A stretch of DNA of 64,000 bases from Antedon mediterranea (GCF_964355755.1 NC_092680.1:9649001-9713000); one strand, 5' to 3'. Shown: positions 24,101 through 34,780, numbered from the stretch's first letter. The notes: generated from the letters alone by a model not told the origin. Translations and numbers: made by a program.

Positions 24101-25329
24101 GGTAAAGTAGGTCAAGGGTCATCGATCCATACCAAAATATTTAAAAAACAAGGCCAACAGCCATTAAGTCGCGTGCTACAATGCATAGTGATACCGGACC
24201 GACAGACAGACCGACAGACCGACAGACAGACAGACAGACATACCGACCGACCGACATAGTGAACTATACTGACCGAAATTACTGAACATGTTTAAAAATG
24301 TTGAAATGTTTAGAAACATTTATATTTTTTTAATTTACACGTGCGTAGCCTGTCACTTTTGACGTGCTCGTATAACGTAATTTCGAGTTGAAAAGTAAGT
24401 CAAGAAAACAGAAATCGGGCAAAAAGAGTGCGCAATAACATTTAATGCGCAGTGCGCGCGCAAAAATATACGCACCCATGGCAATTTTGTAAACGCTTAA
24501 AAGTGCCTGAAACGTACTCTTATTTCATCGAAAATAAATTTTGAAAATTTTAAGCGCGCGTACGCATGCGTTACATGCGCTACGCACGTAATTGTATTGC
24601 CATATGATGATTTATGCCCTGAAATTTATGAGTACCAAACTTTATTTAATTGTGATTCATGGTTGTGAAGATATGATTACAAACGTGATTTCGTTAAATC
24701 GTGCGTAGACCGCGTAATTTTTTATTGCGTACCGTGAAAACATAACCACATTGATTCCTGGCCATAAGGAATATTCTGTGAAAAATTGACCTAGCTAGAT
24801 TAAACTGATATCAAGATAAGGTCAGAAAGCGATAAAACGCATAGTGATACCGGACCGACAGACCGACAGACAGACCGACCAACCGACCGACATAGTGAAC
24901 TATAGAGTCGCTAAAAATTAAGTAGGTAAAGTGTTATAACGTTCGTAAGCTAGTTACTTATTCACCGTAGAGGGCGTAAATTCATAAAATGTTATTGAAC
25001 TTTGACCGGAAGAAGTAGAGAAGGTCAAGGCTAACATGTTGATGCAATAACAACTCAATTAGACAGTTATTACGTATTAAAATCTGTTTTTAAAAATATT
25101 TGTGACTGTCCCTTTAATTGAATTTGAATAAGGAACTAGGAACTAACAAACTTCACAGACATGTGAAAAAGCACTTACCAAGTGTTGTTGCAGTAGCGTT
25201 AAATTCTCGTTGCAAATTTACAAACACAAGGCTAAACGCGTGAATAATGCCGAAGATGAAGAAGTTCAAAACAAAAATACTCATCACTATCAGCCATCCT
25301 TTCTTGTTATTCACACGTATCCTAGCCAT
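15124..25329 (-). CDS. SLC16-type monocarboxylate transporter-like protein, complete
   Basis: Plasma-membrane major-facilitator carrier of the SLC16 family. Six exons join in phase: 25329..25179 (ATG in ACCATGG context), 18320..18024, 17760..17456, 17147..16922, 16301..16164 and 15356..15124 (stop TAA). The total is 1350 nt, 449 aa, with all introns GT-AG. Exon 1 gives TM1 (GWLIVMSIFVLNFFIFGII); exon 2 covers TM2-5 and has the family's TM5 block YYFPEKQSARVTSLGSAGAS; exon 3 holds the loop rich in Lys/Asn and TM7; exon 5 is a typical TM10-11; exon 6 has YDNTGSYSISIL and an acidic tail. The usual D/E-G-G-W-G-W start of TM1 is reduced to KKGW. The substrate cannot be told (MCT12/13/14-like members carry diverse solutes). 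Intron 1 is 6.9 kb of repeats; smaller repeats lie in the other introns. Confidence 0.9.
15402..16110 (+). repeat. 24-bp minisatellite in the last SLC16-like intron
   Basis: About 28 copies of a unit like CATTGGTACGCTTATCACTATCAT with point changes and short deletions. Because 24 is a multiple of three, all frames stay open for long runs on both strands, which explains the apparent proteins here. One copy (near 15851) has TAGGCCTA where the others have TA. Confidence 0.9.
16596..16850 (-). pseudogene. LINE C-terminal fragment
   Basis: The frame reads IDWKTSWLRKVCKMKDKKL then AQFNYKMLHRILPTNKRLYQW, the conserved region behind the RT domain of L1/Tx1-type LINEs. It lies in the SLC16-like intron between exons 4 and 5, same strand as the gene, with no upstream RT. 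It may be the same family as the split LINE at 25690..34165. Confidence 0.7.
18321..19106. other. Intron sequence with an ACTCGTACC-rich tract
   Basis: No gene. Between about 18650 and 18860 there are repeated phrases of the type ACTCGTACC/CCAACTCGTAC, an irregular minisatellite. One copy has GTAGGCCTACCC where its neighbour has GTACCC. Confidence 0.5.
19217..19325 (+). mobile_element. Short retroposon tail inserted in MITE copy 1
   Basis: Copies 2 and 3 read CTATATGGTACCATC without a break. Copy 1 has about 109 bp between ATGG and a second ATGG, ending in an (AAAT)n-like tail. This looks like a 5'-truncated LINE or SINE end with a 4-bp target duplication. Confidence 0.6.
20195..20266 (-). 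other. tRNA-Val(AAC)-like sequence, degenerate
   Basis: The minus strand has box A GCGTAGTGG, an anticodon loop TTAACAC (anticodon AAC) and box B GGTTCGAGCC, as in tRNA-Val. The acceptor stem pairs poorly, so it is a tRNA-derived repeat rather than a working gene. Confidence 0.5.
21016..21084 (-). other. tRNA-Val(AAC)-like sequence, second copy
   Basis: Minus strand: GTTTCGTAGTGTAGTGG, loop TTAACAC and box B GGTTTGAGCC. The outer acceptor bases GTTTC pair with GAAAC, so it is closer to a real tRNA-Val than its neighbours, but it is one base short in the acceptor region and box B is off consensus. Probably a pseudo-tRNA. Confidence 0.45.
21298..21362 (-). other. Truncated tRNA-Val-like sequence
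   Basis: Third tRNA-like block, matching 20195..20266 but with a small deletion in the D arm and its acceptor side replaced by an inverted segment. Confidence 0.5.
22165..22385 (+). repeat. Dispersed repeat, copy 1
   Basis: Contains GGTCTGTTGATTCGCG, GGGTCCAGCAGCTGGGATCT, CAAAACTGTCGGCC and ACGTAGCTGGCTAAAGCA. The same blocks in inverse order and strand are at 62265..62505. The tandem order of conserved blocks suggests a MITE-like element of about 220 bp. Confidence 0.65.
22386..23600. other. Intron DNA without recognised features
   Basis: AT-rich SLC16-like intron 1. I see no exon, RNA gene or clear repeat. Confidence 0.4.
23616..23698 (-). mobile_element. tRNA-derived SINE head
   Basis: Minus strand: box A TGTGGCTTGGTGG, box B GGGTTCAAGTCC, preceded by GGAGTGGAG. 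Layout and spacing match a tRNA-like Pol III promoter. No intact acceptor pairing. Confidence 0.55.
24195..24262 (+). repeat. (GACCGACA)n microsatellite
   Basis: Run of GACA/GACC units after GATACCG. A second similar tract after the same GATACCG phrase is at 24850..24893. Confidence 0.85.
24330..24830 (+). mobile_element. Dispersed element, copy A (single satellite unit)
   Basis: Shares ordered blocks with 52080..54330 and, inverted, with 57310..57880: TGTCACTTTTGACGTGCTCG, ACAGAAATCGGGC, GCATGCGTTACATGCG, AATTGTATTGCCATATGAT and ATTCCTGGCCATAAGGAATA. The segment that forms a long satellite in the 52-54 kb copy is present only once here. Confidence 0.75.
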
Positions 25330-25689
25330 GGTTGAGCTGGAAGTCCTTGGTGTGGATGTATCGCCCTTCTTTATTTGTTTTCTGATTCCGTTGTACAGTA
25401 CAGTACTTTGGACCACGTGAAAATGTCAAAGAGATATTAAATAGAAATTCGAGGTCGTGTTCGATGGTATGTTTACGCTGATTGGTTGAATGGTAATCTA
25501 TGAATACCTATATTACCTAGCTTTCATGGATCCTCGTGAACCGAGGTTTAATTATATCCAGGGTTAATTTGAAAAATGTGATGATTTCCGCGAAATGTCG
25601 TTGTCAATCATTGTTGAAGTTCATAACATTATATGCTGTTAAAACCGTTTCCGGACGTTTTCACTGATTAAAATGGCTTAACTTGAAGA

Positions 25690-26994
25690 GTGCTCGGTAC
25701 AACAGCAGAGATTACTGAAGTTAAAACGTCAACATTTTATGGACCTAAATCTTTATAAAAAAGGTGGTAGAATGCATACCAATTTTAAGGCCCGTGATGA
25801 GATAAGAAAATGTATGGAAAACAGAACTTTAATTGATATATGGCGTAAAATGAATCCAAACTCAAGAGATAATTACTTGGCAATCGAATAATGACCCGCA
25901 TATATTATATATGTCGAATGGATTCTTTTAACCACAAAATCGCTTAAAACATGTGTGGAAAATAATGTAATAACATCTGGTTATAGGACGGACCATTTCA
26001 ATGATTACTGTCGCTTTTAAAAATAATTAAGAAAAACCGGGTAAAGGAATTTGGAAATTAAATGTTTCACTATAAACAGATATAGATTATGTCAATATGA
26101 TTAAACAAAGTATTACAGATATTAAAAATGAGAATAAAGAAGCGACTCCAGATATCCTATGGGAAACAATTAAATGTGTTATTAGGGGTCAAACTCTATT
26201 CTGTGAAAAAGGCAAAAAAACGTAATAAACATCAACAAAAGCTTGAAAAGGAAATTAATGAGTTGTAGATATTGTATGCAGAAAATTCAAACCCAGACAC
26301 ATCCCTTAGCCTTGAAACTACAAAAGAGAGAATTGAAATTAATATATAATTATAAAGCTAAAGGGGCAATAATTCGTAGTAAATGTAGGTGGAAGAAAAC
26401 TGTGAAAAGAATTCCAAATACTTCTTAAACCTTGAGAAAATACATCACAATAAAAAATCGATACTAAATTTTAAAAATGATAAAGGAAACATTGTCACTG
26501 GGAATAAGGAAGTATTAAAAGAGGAATACCATTTTTAATCCAAGTTATATAGTAGTAATTGTTCTATTAATATTGTTGAAATGCTAGAAAAACTTGGCAT
26601 TTCTCCTGATAAAATACCTAGACTATCCGAAAATGAAATGATAAATTGCGAAGGTCAAGTTGAATTAGATGAATGTACAATCGAATTCAAAAAGTCCGGT
26701 TATCCAGTTGAATTTTATAACATTTTTTTGGAATCCAATTGGTGACATTCTGGTTGATTCATTTAATTAGGCCTATTGCTTAAAAATGGTAGATTATCAG
26801 ATAGAAGAGGGATAATCTCACTAATTCCGAAGGATGGCAAAGAAAAATTATTTTTTTACAAAATTGGAGGCCAATATCCATTTTAAACGTTGATTATAAA
26901 ATAATGACAAAAGCCATTTTAAACAGAATGAGGAATGTACTGGTAACAATTAACTCTAATGACCAGACCGGATTTTTGTCAAACAGATATATTA
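25690..26994 (+). pseudogene. LINE relic, 5' part (end of endonuclease domain to RT)
   Basis: Broken frames give DIWRKMNPNSRDN (end of an APE-type endonuclease region), KLEKEINEL, NSKYFLNLEK, LSENEMINCEGQVELDE, RRGIISLIPKDGK, WRPISILNVDYKI and NDQTGFLSNRYI. This is the L1/Tx1-like order up to RT block 2. It stops at 26994 where an LTR element begins, and resumes at 33649. Many stops and frameshifts make it dead. Confidence 0.8.
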
Positions 26995-27038
26995 TGCTGG
27001 CCGCAGTTGCCTTCCATACAATATTTGTGGCGTTTCAT

Positions 27039-27970
27039 AGGCCCCGTTTCTGCTGCCAAAAATATACCGTATATATACGGTATATTTTATATACGGTATA
27101 TTTTTTGGCAGCAGAAATGGGTCTCATAGAAAATATACCGTATATATTTGCGGTATATATACTGCATAAATATCCCCATCGTTTGTGGATATTATACGGT
27201 ATATTTCAAAATATACCGTATATTTCGTTCCCCGTTTCTGCTGCACTCAAAATATACCGTAAATGTGACCCGACTCATGACACGAGGTCAAAAACTAACA
27301 GAGCGCGACGCGTTTGTTTTGGTTTTTCTGCTGCATTGAAAGTTGAAAAACACGTGTAAAAGCAAGCAACAGATCAAAATGTCACTGTGGACCGAACAAA
27401 TCACTATTTTTGCAATTCAATTGTGGGGTGAAGCGAAAGTTGGGGGGAGACTGCATGGCAACAGAAGAGATACCGAGATTTTAATTACAATAAATCGAAT
27501 GTTCTTACACGACAACAACGTGATGTAAAATCATGGTAAAATACTGTATAATAGAAAATGGAAATTAAAACGGCAATATAGGATAATATAGCATAATATA
27601 AACTCAATTTGAATAACAGAGTTTATTTATAGTGACATTTCTAGATTATGCTTGTATGTGCGGTGTAAATTCGTTGCCACTTCTGCTCATTAGATTTAAA
27701 ATAGAGAGCAATGCTACGACGTTTTGAGAAACCATCATTGTTTTTGTCAGCATGTACCGGTACCGGTAGGTAAAAACCTCACTACACGAGGTCAATCCAT
27801 ACTTCCGTCTCACGAAATGCATTTTGGGTAATGAAAGCCAACTTTTTTACAACCCACCCACGAAGTATGTGCAGCGGAAACGGTGCACGAATTTCATATA
27901 CGGTATATATACGGTATATTTATACGGTATATTTATACGGTATATTTTGGGTTGGCAGCAGAAACGGGCC
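27039..27970. mobile_element. PIF/Harbinger-like non-autonomous element
   Basis: The ends are AGGCCCCGTTTCTGCTGCC and GGCAGCAGAAACGGGCC, flanked by CAT on both sides. The 3' LTR has a single CAT at the empty site, so CAT is a 3-bp target duplication, as in PIF/Harbinger. The interior is full of ATATACCG/CGGTATAT palindromes and holds a remnant of a Myb/SANT-like gene. Confidence 0.8.
27379..27528 (+). pseudogene. Myb/SANT-like domain remnant of a Harbinger element
   Basis: A short frame starts MSLWTEQITIFAIQLWGE and goes on GGRLHGNRRDTEILITI. This is the first half of the trihelix/Myb-SANT-like DNA-binding domain found in the second protein of PIF/Harbinger transposons (W-x-x-x-x, I-x-L-W-G-E, L-x-G-x-x-R-x). 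It ends before the third helix. It fits the termini of the host element. Confidence 0.5.
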
Positions 27971-28789
27971 CATATTGTAACTTTTCGCGGCACTGTTTTG
28001 CCTGTAGTTAGATAAATCAGTCATAAACTTCAGTCGTACCTTTGTAGGTAAGAAATATTAGTTTAAAATGGATAAATCACTTTAATTGTTGAATCAGCTT
28101 GTTTTAGATATATTTAGGATACTATGGATATTAATGTTATTGCATTTTGAGAATCTATATAATAGTTTTGATTGTGTATAGTTCGAAGGGTGAACTAGTT
28201 ATCACACAGTATGCACACATGTGCGCGAGATGCTGTATAGCCTAGGTTTGCGGGATGGTTTCTTCTTAGTTGCTATGGCAACAGGGATAGTGTTGAAAAG
28301 GCGACTAGATGTACCTTTTTGATGGTTATGTTTAGGGTGGTGATCCCTTAATGCTTACATTTGTTGTATTTTGTACTTTTTAATAGTTTTATAGATTTCG
28401 TAGATTGTCAGTTATAGTTTTTTCAATCATAGGTATTAAAGTTTAACAGTAGAAATTCATGTGAATGTGCATCCATAGGCTCACAGCTTTGTAATTTATG
28501 TCATACTATAAAAGATACTGTATGTAAACAACAAACTATGTAACAATTTAATTAACAATAATATAGCATATACAGTATAATCATATTTATATGATAGCAA
28601 GGTTTAAAGTATTTTATATGTACTACTGTATTTGAATATCAATTTGAAGGAATTATACTTTCTGTTATTTTCAGTTACCATACGTACCATACACACATAT
28701 TCAGTCTTTGAATAAAACGGTTATACTTAACGGAGCATTTCTAGCTGTTTGATTTGTGTCCGTGAAAGTAAAAAGCTGTATAAATCAGG

Positions 28790-29786
28790 ATGTCCAGCAT
28801 CTCTTCAGCGAGAAGCCAATTGGAACTGACTGCAGCCCAACCACGGGCAGAGTTAGCTGTGAAAACTGCACAGAAAACAAAAAAGAAAGCTGAAGCCAAG
28901 ATAGCGGCTATAAAGGCTCAAGTTGAAATAGAAAACCTCAAACAAGAAGAAGCCCTGGCAACGGCGCAAGCCAGATCAGAGGCCTTAGATCAAGAATTAA
29001 GGTCATACAGTGATTCAAATTCACAAATCAGCATTCCAGAAGAAGACAAACGTAGTCAGGTATCAAAATTTATAATGTCTATACCTGATAGAAGTTCACC
29101 TATTGAAATACCTATAGTTCCTCAACCCATGTCATTAAACAATGGTTTCAATCAATACCTAGAAACTTCTCCAGTTAAACCAGCAGCTATGCCAGCACTG
29201 GATATTACCCCAGGGGTTTCTGCCTGTGGTGATGAAAATGTAATCACTCCTAAAAATCATAGAAAACAACTCAACCCAACAGCCAAGACATTCGCTCCAT
29301 CCTATGATGCCGTTGCCGAAATTGTGAAAAGCTTAAGAAAGCCTATACACACGATAAAGAAATTTAGCGGAAACCCAATAGAATAGGTACCCAAGATGTA
29401 GGAGGCAGTTCAATTCTCACATTGTTACCAATACCAATTCTGAGGAAGAAAAAATGGCCTATCTCGAAGAAATGACAATAGGAGAAGCCAATAGAGTTGT
29501 TGTAGGTTACAGCCACTTACCGTCAGAAAAGGCCTACCATATGGCTATGTCGCAATTAGAAGACAGATATGGTGACAGTGAATTCATTGCCAGTGAATAC
29601 ATCAAGAAAGCATTAGATTGGCCAAGATTAAAGCCAGCAGATCCTAAAGCTTTAGATGAGTTTTCGTTGTTCCTGGTAGAGTGCTTACACACAGCAGAAC
29701 ATGTGAATGCAAGTAGAATCCTTGAATATCCAGAACATTTAAAGAAATTAATGGACAAACAAATTACCATTCTATTTGCATGATAA
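28790..29786 (+). pseudogene. BEL/Pao gag N-terminal region, frameshifted
   Basis: Begins about 20 bp behind the 5' LTR. The first frame (28790..29386) has a Lys/Ala/Glu-rich coiled-coil start (AKIAAIKAQVEIENLKQEEA) and ends at IKKFSGNPIE, the start of the DUF1759 gag domain. A frameshift near 29385 moves the domain to the frame of 29454..29783 (EEMTIGEANRVVVGYSHLP, LEDRYGDSEFIASEYI). A second shift near 29760 passes it to the next frame. No working gag can be made from this copy. Confidence 0.8.
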
Positions 29787-30825
29787 GTGGCGCAACATAG
29801 CTGTAAATCTAAAAGAAAACAAAAAACCAATCAAATTCCAAGGTTTTGTCAAATTCACACAAAAAGAGTCAAGGAAGGCAAATGATCCAATTTTTGGTAT
29901 CACATGTGATGCAAATAAAACAAAAGAAAAGCCAAAGCAACAAACAGTGAGCGTTACAAAGACCAGTGTAAAAGACCAAAACAAGAACAGCAAAGAGTCT
30001 ATAATGTGCCCACTTCATTCTGGTGCATCACATCCTCTTGAGAGATGTCGAGTCTTTATAAACAAACCCTATCTCGAAAAGAAAAGGATAATAAAAGACA
30101 ACAGATTGTGTTTTCGATGCATCGCATCATCTGACCACCTCGCCAGAGATTGCAAAGCAGAAGTAAAATGCAGTGAGTGCAACAGCCCAAAACATGTATC
30201 ATCAATGCACACTGTACAACAACAGCAACAAAACACTGCACAGCCACAGAAAGACACTGCACAACCGCAACCCTCTGGAGAGACGCCTCAACAAAGTACT
30301 GAAAACACAGCACCAACACAGGCACCCGTACCAATAGTCGGTACCAAATGCACAGAGATTTGCAAGGATGGTGTGAGCAGGTCATGCGCAAAGATTTGTT
30401 TAGTCAACCTATACATGCCGGATAACCCAGAAAATAAAGTAAAGGCTTATGCGCTTATTGATGAACAGAGCAACAAATCGTTAGTAGATACCAAATTATT
30501 CAAATTGTTGCAAATATCTGGCGAGAAATTAGACTACAGAATTAAAACATGTAATGGAGAAAGAAGAGTGACTGGAAGAAAAATGGAAAATCTTGTAATA
30601 GAGTCTCTCAGCACAGATGTCAAGATTGAAGTGTCTAACCTGTTGGAATGTGACGAAATTCCAAGTAACAGATCAGAAATTCCCACTCCAGAAGTGGCAA
30701 GAGCATTTCCTCATTTGCAATCAATTTCTAGTGAAATACCAACTGTAGACCAGAGTGCAGAAGTTCTAGTTTTACTAGGAAGGGATGTACCCCAAGCACA
30801 CAAAGTGAGAGACGTAATAAACTGA
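29776..30825 (+). pseudogene. BEL/Pao gag C-terminus and retropepsin-like region
   Basis: 349-codon frame. It carries a gag zinc-knuckle region (CFRCIASSDHLARDC and CSECNSPKH), a Gln/Pro-rich linker, then the peptidase A17/DUF1758-like part around ALIDEQSNKSLVD and LLGRDVPQAHKV. The usual protease D-T/S-G is D-E-Q-S-N here, as in many Pao-type proteins. It ends at TGA 30823; the same frame continues after a second stop (TAG 30841), so the polyprotein is broken by two nonsense codons. Confidence 0.85.
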
Positions 30826-32652
30826 CCTAACAACGCCCCTTAGGGGCAACGACTAGACCTAGGTTGGGTTGTGATTGGCGAAGCATGCCTTAGTGGCTTA
30901 CACAGACAAAGCACGAACTGTCTACGCACACAAGTTCTACCAACAGGAAGGCCCACCACAAAAATATTGCAGTTTCCAGACCCTCGACAGTGGAGATATA
31001 TCCAGACAAGCAAGAATCCAGCGAATTATGGTACTCGCCAAGTGTCTGCCCGTACCATGAAGAGTTGTCCGTGGTTAACTGGTCCGGATTGTACTGTATT
31101 TGACATAAAGACAGATGACGAGTTTTCCTTAGTAGAGCCTGATGAAGATAAAGAAATCAGACAAGAAAGCCAAGTGGTGGTTCGCAAGAACGAATTACCA
31201 GGCAACCAACTTCCAGAAAAGGCCAAGAAGTTCACATGTTGGGAACGTTTCATTAAGGCTGTTGCATTTCTAATTCATGTGGCCCAGTCATTCAAAAAGA
31301 ATAATGAAACTAAATGTAAAGTAGGCTGGCAATATTGTCACTTCTATAATTGGGAAATCAAACAAAAGGCCGAATTTATTGTAATCAGACAACTTCAAGA
31401 TTTGTTCTATCAGCAAGAATTGAGAGGTTTTGATAGAAATGAACAACTACCTAACGATTCAAAGATTCTCTCATTAGCCCCAACATTAAATAAAGATGGG
31501 TTGTTGTGTGTTGGCGGACGTCTTCGAAAAGCTAATCTTCCTATTGTTGTAAAGCATCCAGTTATCATACCAGGCAAATCATACATTGCAAAACTACTTG
31601 TACGAAGGTTTCACAACAGTATTCACCATCAAGGAAGACAGTTCACAGAGGGGGCTGTGAGAGAGGCTGGCTACTGGGTTACAGGTCTGAAAGCAGTTGT
31701 ATCTTCTGTCATCCACCATTGTGTTGTTTGTAGAAAACTAAGGGGAAAGTTAAGTTTGCAACGCTTAGCTGATCTACCAGAAGACCGGATTATATGTACT
31801 CCTCCATTCACTAATGTTGGAGTGGATTGCTTTGGGCCATGGGAAGTGGTAGCCAGGAAAACGAGAGGAGGTGTTGCCCAAAACAAAAGATGGGCGGTAA
31901 TGTTTACATGTTTAACGTCGAGAGCCGTTCACATTGAAGTTGTTGAGACAATGAGTTCATCTTCTTTCATAAATGCAATGAGGAGGTTGATAGCAATCAG
32001 AGGAAAAGTCAAGCTTTTTAGATCAGACCAAGGTTCCAATTTCATTGGTGCGATTGGGGATGACAAAGTCCAAACATATTTGCTAAAAAACGAAGCAGAG
32101 TGGAAGTTAAATCCACCCCATTCGTCCCATATGGGAGGCGTATGGGAGAAGATGATTGGTGTGACGAGAAAGGTACTCGATGGTATACTTTATAACTACA
32201 AAGGAAAATCTCTTTCCCATGAAGTATTGGTTACCTTTATGGCAGAGGCAATGGCAATTATCAATTCACGACCTTTAGTACCATTAACTACAGATCCTGA
32301 CGAAGTGTCTTACTTGAGCCCAGCATTATTGTTAACTCAGAAACATGGTTGTATTGAAGAAATTGCAGTGGATGACAATGTATCCAACATGTTTCAAGCA
32401 CAATGGAAAATGGTGCAGGTATTAGCAAACCAATTTTGGAAACAGTGGAGGATACATTACTTACAAACCCTTCAACAAAGACGGCTTTGGAAGAAAGAGC
32501 AGCGAAACTTTCGTGTAGGAGATATTGTATTATTGAGGGAGAAGAATGTTAAAAGAAATCAATGGCATCTTGGTATAATCACCCAAACGTTTACCAGTGA
32601 TGACGGCTATGTTCGAAAAGTCAACCTACAGCTACCTTCAACTAACTCTTGA
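30826..32652 (+). pseudogene. BEL/Pao integrase region; RT and RNase H absent
   Basis: In the frame of the gag-pro part. After DLGWVVIGEACLSG it passes within about 40 codons to FPDPRQWRYIQTSKNPANYG, which normally follows RNase H. The whole RT and RNase H are therefore missing, with the junction near 30960. The integrase is long and open: an HHCC-like zinc region (FHNSIHH .. CVVC), then the catalytic triad Asp (VGVDCFGP, codon 31825), Asp (RSDQGSNF, codon 32026) and Glu (GVWEKMIG, codon 32146). The C-terminal DUF5641-like part (FRVGDIVLLREKN) is followed by a stop at 32650. Confidence 0.9.
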
Positions 32653-32796
32653 GTATCAAAGACCTATACATGAACTGGTATTACTGGTCGAATCTGTTTA
32701 GTTAACGCATAAATATGTTATGACCATTGAATTGTTAATGTTATTTTGAATAGTTATATATGTTAGAGAATGTTAGTGGTGATGAAGTGTCATCAT

Positions 32797-32806
32797 GGGG
32801 GGAGTA
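32797..32806 (+). other. Polypurine tract before the 3' LTR
   Basis: GGGGGGAGTA directly precedes the TGCTGG start of the 3' LTR, the expected site of plus-strand priming. Confidence 0.7.
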
Positions 32807-33648
32807 TGCTGGCCGCAGTTGCCTTCCATACAATATTTGTGGCGTTTCATATTGTAACTTTTTGCGGCACTGTTTTGCCTGTAGTTAGATAAATCAGTCA
32901 TAAACTTCAGTCGTACCTTTGTAGGTAAGAAATATTAGTTTAAAATGGATAAATCACTTTAATTGTTGAATCAGCTTGTTTTAGATATATTTAGGATACT
33001 ATGGATATTAATGTTATTGCATTTTGAGAATCTATATAATAGTTTTGATTGTGTATAGTTCGAAGGGTGAACTAGTTATCACACAGTATGTACACATGTG
33101 CGCGAGATGCTGTATAGCCTAGGTCTGCGCGATGGTTTCTCCTTAGTTGCTATGGCAACAGGGATAGTGTTGAAAAGGCGACTGGATGTACTTTTTTGAT
33201 AGTTATGTTTAGGGTGGTGATCCCTTAATGCTTACATTTGTTGTATTTTGTACTTTTTAATAGTTTTATAGATTTCGTAGATTGTCAGTTATAGTTTTTT
33301 CAATCATAGGTATTAAAGTTTAACAGTAGAAATTCACAGATGTGATTGTGCATCCATAGGCTCACAGCTTTGTAAGTTATGTCATACTATAAAAGATACT
33401 GTATGTAAACAACAAACTATGTAACAATTTAATTAACAATAATATAGCATATACAGTATAATCATATTTATATGATAGCAAGGTTTAAAGTATTTTATAT
33501 GTACTACTGTATTTGAATATCAATTTGAAGGAATTATACTTTCTGTTATTTTCAGTTACCATACGTACCATACACACATATTCAGTCTTTGAATAAAACG
33601 GTTATACTTAACGGAGCATTTCTAGCTGTTTGATTTGTGTCCGTGAAA
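32807..33648 (+). mobile_element. 3' LTR of BEL/Pao element
   Basis: 842 bp, uninterrupted, the partner of 26995..28767. It keeps the empty target site of the Harbinger-like element (GTTTCATATTGTAAC). No clear target-site duplication flanks the LTR pair. Confidence 0.9.
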
Positions 33649-34165
33649 ATGTCAGATTAATAATGGACATGATTGAATATACAGTAGGAACCTTATTTTT
33701 TATCGATTTTGAAAAGGCGTACGATAAAATTGAATGGTCTTATATCAATAAGTGCCTTTCATTCATTCATCATTTCATCTTTTATTTCGGAAACTGTGGA
33801 GAATAATATTGCAAAAAATAGAAATAAGTATAAATGTCCATATTAAAAAATGTGGAACCACTATTAGAAAGAGATAACGACAATTGAAATGAAATACACC
33901 CACAAGCGTCTACAATATTTCGTTGTAACGCCTTTAGTAAATTTGACAAATTTATTTCTCTATATTGTTTTGTAACCTGGGTCAAAAAAAATACTTGACA
34001 TATCTAATAGATATGGGGAAAAGGATTTGACTTTGTATACAAATCAAGGTATAGGAGTTGATTATGCAAAACTTGGTAATCATTATTTACAAGATTTTTA
34101 TAATAGCCTGTTTAAACTAAGAAAGGATTATGATGAGGTGTTGTGGTATAATCAAACATTAAAAT
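33649..34165 (+). pseudogene. LINE relic, 3' part (RT catalytic block onward)
   Basis: Resumes the LINE cut at 26994: RLIMDMIEYT, then GTLFFIDFEKAYDKIEWSYI, RT block A with its catalytic Asp. Further broken frames give GIGVDYAKLGNHYLQDFYNSL. Frameshifts and stops are frequent. Confidence 0.8.
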
Positions 34166-34780
34166 AAGTAAGAAAATAGAGAATGACGATTGAGATAATG
34201 TGTCGTCCTCAAACGTCTTTGGTTTTCCTCTTTTTTTTTCTGTTTGTAAAGTGATGTATTATAATGTGTTTGATAAAATAAAAAAATTACAAGTTTTGAA
34301 AAAAAAAAATGTTGTTTTGTTAAAGTTGCTTCCGATAATCGACAATCCTTGTTATTGTTTTTATGAACCACGAAAAATATCAACAGCTTACTAATGACTA
34401 TGTGTAGGTGATTTCATTTGAAAATTACATTGGATGAAATGTATATACGTCATAACATACGGTACGGTGAAGTGTACAAAATATTAATATTATTAGAAGA
34501 GGTACGCTTCAATATAAAACTATTTTAATATTCTTAATGTGATAAACTCATGCAATGCTGAAAATGCTATAATTATTTCTGAAATAAATTGAGAATGAAT
34601 GTAAATAAAGAGGATGGACATACCTAGTTATTGTCGTTTTCGTGTTGGAGTGTATTATTAGTTTTTATTCCAGCTCAACACAAGCCATATTAATTATATT
34701 CAAATGTTATCTCTATACTAGCTAACTATACTGTATAACTATGGACGTACCAAGTCGAAATAAGCTGACTTTCTTTAGAT

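Larger units (their letters stand above)
26995..28767 (+). mobile_element. 5' LTR of BEL/Pao element, split by a Harbinger-like insertion
   Basis: Starts TGCTGGCCGCAGTTGCC and ends TTTGTGTCCGTGAAA, matching 32807..33648 almost base for base once the 932-bp insert at 27039..27970 is removed (about 838 against 842 bp). The small differences suggest a moderately recent element. Confidence 0.9.

Noticed and set aside
26904-27359. 151-codon open frame
   Set aside because: It starts in the LINE, crosses into the LTR and the Harbinger-like element, so it is a chance fusion of three unrelated sequences.
30056-30391. Minus-strand Cys-rich frame
   Set aside because: Shadow of the Gln-rich linker and zinc-knuckle region of the BEL/Pao gag on the plus strand.
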